A DNA stretch of 64,000 nt from Metaphire vulgaris. Lineage: Eukaryota > Annelida > Clitellata > Crassiclitellata > Megascolecidae. Position numbers and translations under genes: made by a program. Location: positions 12,744,182 to 12,808,181 of the forward strand of contig CM030841.1 of NCBI GenBank assembly GCA_018105865.1. Direction: 5' to 3'. Below, piece after piece: positions 58,359-64,000 of this stretch (positions are counted from its first letter, which is position 1; each line of letters begins with the position of its first letter). The notes below the pieces were generated by a model that had not been told where the DNA came from, made no database searches, and saw only the letters and a list, made by a program, of their open reading frames with translations.

Positions 58359-59144
58359 CAGTGGTTCTTGAACTTTTTGTGATTATATACCTAGGGTATA
58401 TAATATAGGTATATAGGTATATTGTGATTATATACCTAGGGTATATAATATAGGTATATAGGTATATTGTGATTATATACCCCTGAACATAGGCCTCGAT
58501 CCCGTGAGGGTCCTGGGGTCCGGACCCTCACTAAAATTTGGTTGTGAGGGTCCACAATGCATTCATTGGACCGTCACGAAAAAATCTGAATAAATCTATA
58601 TTGTACCGTTGTACGATTATTTCATAAATTGATGTGCTGGATAGATAATGCAGGTAGATATTATAAGCAAATGGTATTTTGGAACATTAATAAGTAATAC
58701 GCTGTAAGAACTATGCTAAAAGGGTTAGGGTTAAGGTTAGGGTTATGGTTAGGCACAAGAATGGGTGGACCCTCACAACTTTTACTACAGATTGGCGCCA
58801 CTGCCCCTGAAACAAGTATAAGAGAGTGAAGTACCATCTACCAGCCTACAGTACCTTATACGAGAAGAAAAGTTAAAGCTCCATAATATTATATTGAAAA
58901 ATTATAAACTGCAACGTACTTCTGCAGTCACAGTTTGTGCACCGGCCATAAAGTGGGACATTTCTTTTACAATTTCTAATCTAGTACAAACATTTCTAAA
59001 GTATCTGTGCAGTGCACATTATACTAAAAGTCTTTAGAACAGACTATATATAGGCCTATATTTCCGGATCATTCTGAGTACCCTCACAACGTCCCTCAAG
59101 TATCTCCGAGGGGAACAAGTACCCTCCCCGGTTAAGAACCACTG
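58359..59144. mobile_element. hAT-type element, CAGTGGTTCTTGAAC family, with internal duplication
   Basis: TIRs CAGTGGTTCTTGAAC and GTTAAGAACCACTG. Flanks ACTTAGAA (58351-58358) and GCTTAGAA (59145-59152) agree at 7 of 8. A roughly 44-bp ATTATATACCTAGGG unit is tandemly duplicated at about 58378-58470. A GAGGGTCC/GGACCCTC-bounded segment (about 58508-58772) may be a further insertion. Confidence 0.85.
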
Positions 59145-59152
59145 GCTTAGAA

Positions 59153-61224
59153 CAAACCATCTGAACAACATAACATAGGCCTATAGGCTTACTGTAAACA
59201 TCTTAACAATAATCTGCTTACTGTATCAGTGACCTTCGTTATACACACACATCCTGATAGAGCAGCCAGTCTTTATCTTACATCACAATGGACGTTCTGG
59301 GAAAACACTGAATACATTGGAGAATCGGGATAGGGGGTAGGTGGGGGGAAGTAAGAATAACTGCTGATGGCCCTCTAGACTTTTATTTAGAAAAACAAAT
59401 GTAGAAATACAAATTAGTCTTTTGTGATGTACTATAAATCTGCAAGCAAACATTTAAATGTACAAGAGCAACCATTTTCTATTTGAAAAGTTCCCATTTA
59501 AATCTCGCGAACCCTTTACTTTACTAGGCAACTGAACCATACATGGCCATTTTCCTCGATCGCATATCATCTGAAGTCCGTGAAAGATCCAACTTTGCTA
59601 TGAAATTCTTTAGACAGAATGTTTCGGGTGTGTTGGGGTACCTGTCCCTGTAGATCCGCCCCTGTCTGCATGAGACTGTTAGCTGCTTATATCGTTCAAT
59701 ACCTTTACAAGCTCACTGAAAATCAATATGCAGATATCACGAACATATATATCTTGACATCTGTCTCAAGTACTGCTGCTTCTATATATACCATGCGCAT
59801 TACATAATGTAGGGACTGTGCATCTACTGTACATGCAACAATGGTCGTCGTATACGCATTGTCAGAAATGAAAATGTCTGCTGAATTTTTTTTTAAAAAG
59901 CTGGCAAAATCGACAACTGCGAACCGATTCCATAAGGCCCGTCGGTCTCCTGACTCTCCTCAAGTCGGGTTTCACTTAATCCAAGCCGGGGTGTTGATCA
60001 TCACTTTCCCAGGTTCGCTGCCGTCTCTGTACTCACTGACATCCGAACCCTCACAACAGGTGGTTTCCAAGAATCGTCAAACATTCCATAGTACGTTCCC
60101 CCCAAAATCAGTGGCAGCGTGCCAAAATTGTCTGACCGCTGCGCTTGACCACTGACCATACGAACTGATCCGTCTCCTCCTCCTCCTCGTCCTCCTCCTC
60201 CTCCCCTCCTTCCTTTCTCCTTGCACAATCGTCGAGCAATCGTCAAGCTTTGCGTCTCATTATGTTATCTCCATTCGCCTCAACTGTCACTTGAACTAGT
60301 TTCGCAACACAGTTTTTATTTCGGTGTAAACGAAATCAATATCTGTCTGTTGTTTGAGGGCCTCTTCTCCCCCCTCCTCCTCCTCCTCCTCCTCCTCCTC
60401 CTCCTCCTCGCCCGCAGACCTAGACCCGGGCCACTACAACTGCAACAACAACTACTACTACTGTGACCCATTTTTACGTAATGAGGTCATCTTCCGTAAT
60501 AACTAGCAGCCGACAGCTGTGTGTGTGTGTGTGCGTGTGTGTTGAACCAGAGCACTGGTCGAACGCCCGAACGCTATTCAAATCGACCTGTCAATCATCG
60601 CGCAGCTGCCTCCGCACACGCGGCGCTCTACACCCCGTCGTGTATATACGAAAACCGTGAAAAGCACCGAATATCAAACCGCACCGAGTGCAATAACACC
60701 GGTCGCCTCCTCACCTCCCACCCCCCTCCATCCCCAACAACACGTTCAGCTCGTGTCAACGGTCGAGCGGGACTTTGTAGATGGTAGCACAGGAAACCAT
60801 TAACCATCGGCACTTCGAGATCTCTCCAAGCGTCCATGCTAACCACTATAGAGCGATGACCGCATAATCGACCGGAGGCAAAAACCCTAGAAAGCCCTCG
60901 AACGCGCTGACCCTACCTGTTCGCCGTTCCAGCTCCATCGGTTACATCCGTCGAAGCTCTTCGTCCTAGGGTTTCAGCTCAACCCTAGCAGCATCCGGAG
61001 CTAGTGTGCGTGTAGCAGCGTCGTCGTCGTCGTCGTCGTTGTAGTAGTAGTAGTAATCGTAGTAGTACCAGCATTACTCGTTATGCAATACGCGCCGAGC
61101 CCCTTGTGCGCCCGCATAATACATCACCGTCGCTGCAGCGGCCTCATTGTTGCTATGGAACGCCGTGCCCGTCATAACATCGTCAAGAGGCGATCGGATA
61201 CAGTCGTCTAGCTCCAGAATATTG
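59153..61224. other. No gene seen; CpG-rich block near right part
   Basis: (CTC)n at 60371-60408, and 60590-61200 is CpG-rich with (GTC)/(GTA)n at 61019-61055. It could be a promoter of a gene outside the window, but no frame supports it. Confidence 0.35.
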
Positions 61225-61630
61225 GAAGCCGTCCATAAAGTACGTCACGCTCGAGGGGAGGAGGTCTAAGAAAGTGTGACAGCTTGTGACAGGGGAGGGG
61301 TAAGGGCCAGCGTGACGTCACACTTTCAGTATAAATTAAACCTTAAATGATAGGTGTTATAAAAAGGACGTTTTTAATTGCTCATTAACACTTTTTTCTA
61401 CATGATACATTAAATGTTAGGTCTCAGTTGTATTCGCTATCATTGTCGGAAGTTTACTATTTGTTTTGGTGCTGAAAATTGAACGAGAAACTCGAATATG
61501 TTGTATAAAAAACTTGCGTTACGTAATTTATGGACGACGCCTTAAGGGAATCCGAGATTTGTGACAGTTTGTGATAGGGGAAGGAGTCAAAATAGCCAAA
61601 AATAGTGTGGAGTACTTTATGACGGCCCCT
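61225..61630. mobile_element. MITE with GGGGCCGTCCATAAA termini, copy 2
   Basis: GAAGCCGTCCATAAAGTACG at the left and ACTTTATGACGGCCCC at the right. Interior homologous to 6073-6520 in reverse orientation (GTGACAGCTTGTGACAGGGG and a TTAAATGATAGGTGTT region). Confidence 0.7.
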
Positions 61631-62344
61631 TTATGTAGTTCCTCGCGAATCTGCTTAGCGCTATTCGAGTATTCTTCCTTTCCTTCGTCTGTCTTCTTTC
61701 TTCTCTTGAAGATTGGTTGGGAATACCATTCGTAACATCGATTGATGCCTTTGTGAATAAGAACAGGTGCCCCAGCCGCGCGCACTGATTATCTGTCGCA
61801 GGTGCTAGATCAGACATGCTGCTATATAGTTAGATATGATTTGCCCTCAATAATTCTACAAGTTGGCCAACACTAATTGAGAATTACGGATCCACATTTA
61901 AAACTCGCAAGCTGCGTTGTTTGGCCACGCCGTGAGTAACAGCAAAGACACCATTCACTGTATACGGATCTGTGATGGCAAGCACAAGTAGGGCCTATAG
62001 TACTGGCAGTAGTATCTGAGACACAAGAAAACGAGGCAGACAAACAAATATCTTGTTTGGATAGTATTACTATGTGACGTGACATTTCTGGATCCGAGTT
62101 TCTGCTGTGTAGCGGTCAGACGATAGATTTCTTGCAAATTTAACTTCTTTTCTCCAGCGTTTTTTCTATCTTCATTGTTCTGTACTACCCTGTTTTCCAT
62201 TGACCAACCGACTGTTGCACTTGTTTTGCTAATTGTTTGCGACTGCTTTGTCAGGCATTTATTATAGCGGTTATTCTGGTAGTTACTAAAACGTCACTGT
62301 CGATTGCCGCTAACATATCAGAGCAAGGAGAAACTTGAAACATA
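61631..62344. other. No gene seen
   Basis: Unassigned sequence without a recognised coding or repeat signal. Confidence 0.35.
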
Positions 62345-62352
62345 AGACAGAC

Positions 62353-62765
62353 CAATGGTTCTCAAACCCCTTTACTGCACGGTCCACATTTGAAATTCAA
62401 ACATTTTTGCGGCTCACCTGTTAAATTAAACAGTCATTGGCACAGCGGGGGGAAAGGTGTACAGGGAAAAGGGTCGTCAAGCAAGGAGTTCTTGTCATTC
62501 GCCTACGTCATACCTACCCCCTCCGAACAATTTCTCAAAGGATTATGCGCAAACCTCACGACTGATCCCAGAATAAGGGGGCGCGGCCCCTCCTGTGGCT
62601 ATACCAATGAACTAAAGTCAATAAACTAATAAAATGCGTTAAAACTTGGACTATTCTTATTCAATGTATTGACTTCTCTTTCGTCTTTGAGACTTCAGTG
62701 TGGCCCACAAGGCATACCTTTTGCGGCTCATCTTTGGGCCACGGCACACGGGTTGAGAACCACCA
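62353..62765. mobile_element. hAT-type MITE, CAGTGGTTCTCAAAC family
   Basis: Starts CAATGGTTCTCAAAC and ends GTTGAGAACCACCA. Flanks AGACAGAC and ACACAAAC agree at 6 of 8. Interior blocks such as CCTCACGACTGATCCCAGA are shared with 27860-28258. Confidence 0.75.
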
Positions 62766-62773
62766 ACACAAAC

Positions 62774-63539
62774 CATTTTAATTTCCACTGCGTGCCGGCG
62801 ACTGCCTGAGAAATAAAATCTCTGATGGTCCGAATATTAAAACCTGTCCGTAAGAACATCTCTTGCTTTTCGAGCTGGCGCGCTACCAACAGATAAACCG
62901 AGACAGCCTCACTGTCTCAGACCAAGTTTTCGTTTAGCTGTCATTACGGCAAAGACTCAAATCTAGCAACCGACATATCAGTCAGCCTTTACATATATAA
63001 TTATTAATCGCTCGTTAATAAAGGCACCCCGCCGCTGACTGATTATAATAAACACGTTGAAACTTCTTGAGCACCATTTCTCGTCTAACTGCGATATCTA
63101 CCAGTGATGTGGCGGTCTGTCTCTCCGAGCCGCCTGCCATTGTAATATTGACGTCGACGGCGTTCCATCGAAACGAAGAGTCACGTGCCACACAGGCAGC
63201 GCAGACGTTCCTCTGCAGCGCGGCCTTTGATATATGGTTATGTCACTCTTTAGAATCGCTCTTTTCAGGAACGGCGCCTCTGCGCAGAAATTAGGGCAAG
63301 GCCATTCCGAACATTTTTCTGCATCATTGCTATTCAGCCGACGCCGTTGTTTGCCGCGCTGGACAACCGCTTCAACAAGCGTTGAATAAGCATGGCCCCG
63401 TCGTTCCTACTAGTAATAATAACGTGATCAAATTCTAGATGGATCAGAAATCTGGTCTGTAAAAGAATCGAACGAAAAAGTCTATTGACTTCAGTGATGA
63501 GCCGCCTAAGGTAAATACTGGAAGTAAGAAAACGTAAAA
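62774..63539. other. No gene seen
   Basis: Moderately CpG-rich unassigned sequence. Confidence 0.35.
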
Positions 63540-63900
63540 AATTGAAAACGAAGATATCAGACTACATCTGACAGGAGCCACAGAGGCAGTCGTCGATAAA
63601 GCCCGCAAAAGAAAAAACACTTGGTTTGGTCATGTCAAAAGAATGTGAAACAATACATGGACCTACAAAGCACCACATAGGCCTACACTAAAAAAGAGAA
63701 GGAAATAGAGGGCGTGGAAGACCAAGAAAAGGAGATGGATGGACAACATCAAAGAAGAATTAGAATTAAGAATTTGACAATAATTTATTGTAAGAGGAGG
63801 ATGCAGATTAACACAGGATCGACTGAAGTGGAATGGTTTCGTATCTTTAACTATTGCCTCCATACAGACAGAAAGTGAAACTGAGGAATCGTGATGATGA
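63540..63900 (+). mobile_element. EN-RT LINE 3' fragment
   Basis: Reads NTWFGHVKRM, then stops, then MDNIKEELE and RLTQDRLKWNGFV, the C-terminal end of a LINE ORF2, before a (GAT)n tail. Several frame breaks. Confidence 0.7.
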
Positions 63901-63908
63901 TGATGATG

Positions 63909-63974
<66 letters not shown>

Positions 63975-64000
63975 GATGATGATGATGACGACGACGACGA
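63893..64000. repeat. (GAT)(AAT)(GAT)(GAC) microsatellite
   Basis: Trinucleotide repeats continuing to the window edge. They follow directly from the LINE tail. Confidence 0.95.

Noticed and set aside
63893..64000. Satellite or centromeric array at the right edge
   Set aside because: Only trinucleotide microsatellite following a LINE tail is visible.

Overview
This is a window of animal nuclear DNA. It contains intron-split genes for conserved bilaterian proteins, a mean spacing of roughly 15 kb between recognisable genes, long AT, TTA, GACA and GA microsatellites, and a dense layer of short non-autonomous DNA transposons and broken LINEs. The mix fits a marine invertebrate, perhaps an echinoderm or another non-vertebrate deuterostome. 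That placement is an inference of low confidence.

Four protein genes can be supported. (1) A BTF3/BTF3L4-type NAC-beta gene on the minus strand (159-3419) has four readable exons with clean splice sites; its 3' end may lie outside the window. (2) The main coding exon of a TNFAIP8/TIPE-family gene on the plus strand (10108-10667) has an initiator ATG that seems to be split by the intron. (3) An intronless minus-strand gene (22996-24228) encodes a signal peptide and two tandem copies of the TMEM145-type extracellular domain, with no seven-helix part. (4) A minus-strand NFIL3/vrille/CES-2-type bZIP gene (37907-40420) has its whole reading frame in one exon and carries a second leucine-zipper-like coil at the C-terminus. 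A decayed hAT transposase with a TTF-type zinc finger lies at 14916-15498.

Most of the rest is mobile DNA. At least 25 short hAT-type elements of about a dozen TIR families (nearly all starting CAG) can be delimited by eye. Twelve have perfect 8-bp target duplications, and one further element has a perfect 8-mer with an uncertain right end. Four copies of one 72-bp element sit between TTAA duplications. LINE remnants are common near 17.9, 24.4, 26.7, 27.5, 32.2, 49.2, 51.8-54.9 and 63.6 kb. One of them (51833-53870) is a 5'-inverted copy with an 11-bp target duplication, the signature of twin priming. Another (26618-26896) sits inside a hAT element between perfect 19-bp duplications.

The longest unexplained simple structure is a perfect 43-copy array of a 12-mer at 49510-50025. 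The four genes do not form an obvious pathway. The region looks like ordinary gene-poor invertebrate euchromatin with active transposon turnover. The most novel items are the double TMEM145-ectodomain gene, the two-zipper bZIP protein, the split TNFAIP8 start codon, and an internal motif shared by unrelated hAT-type elements.
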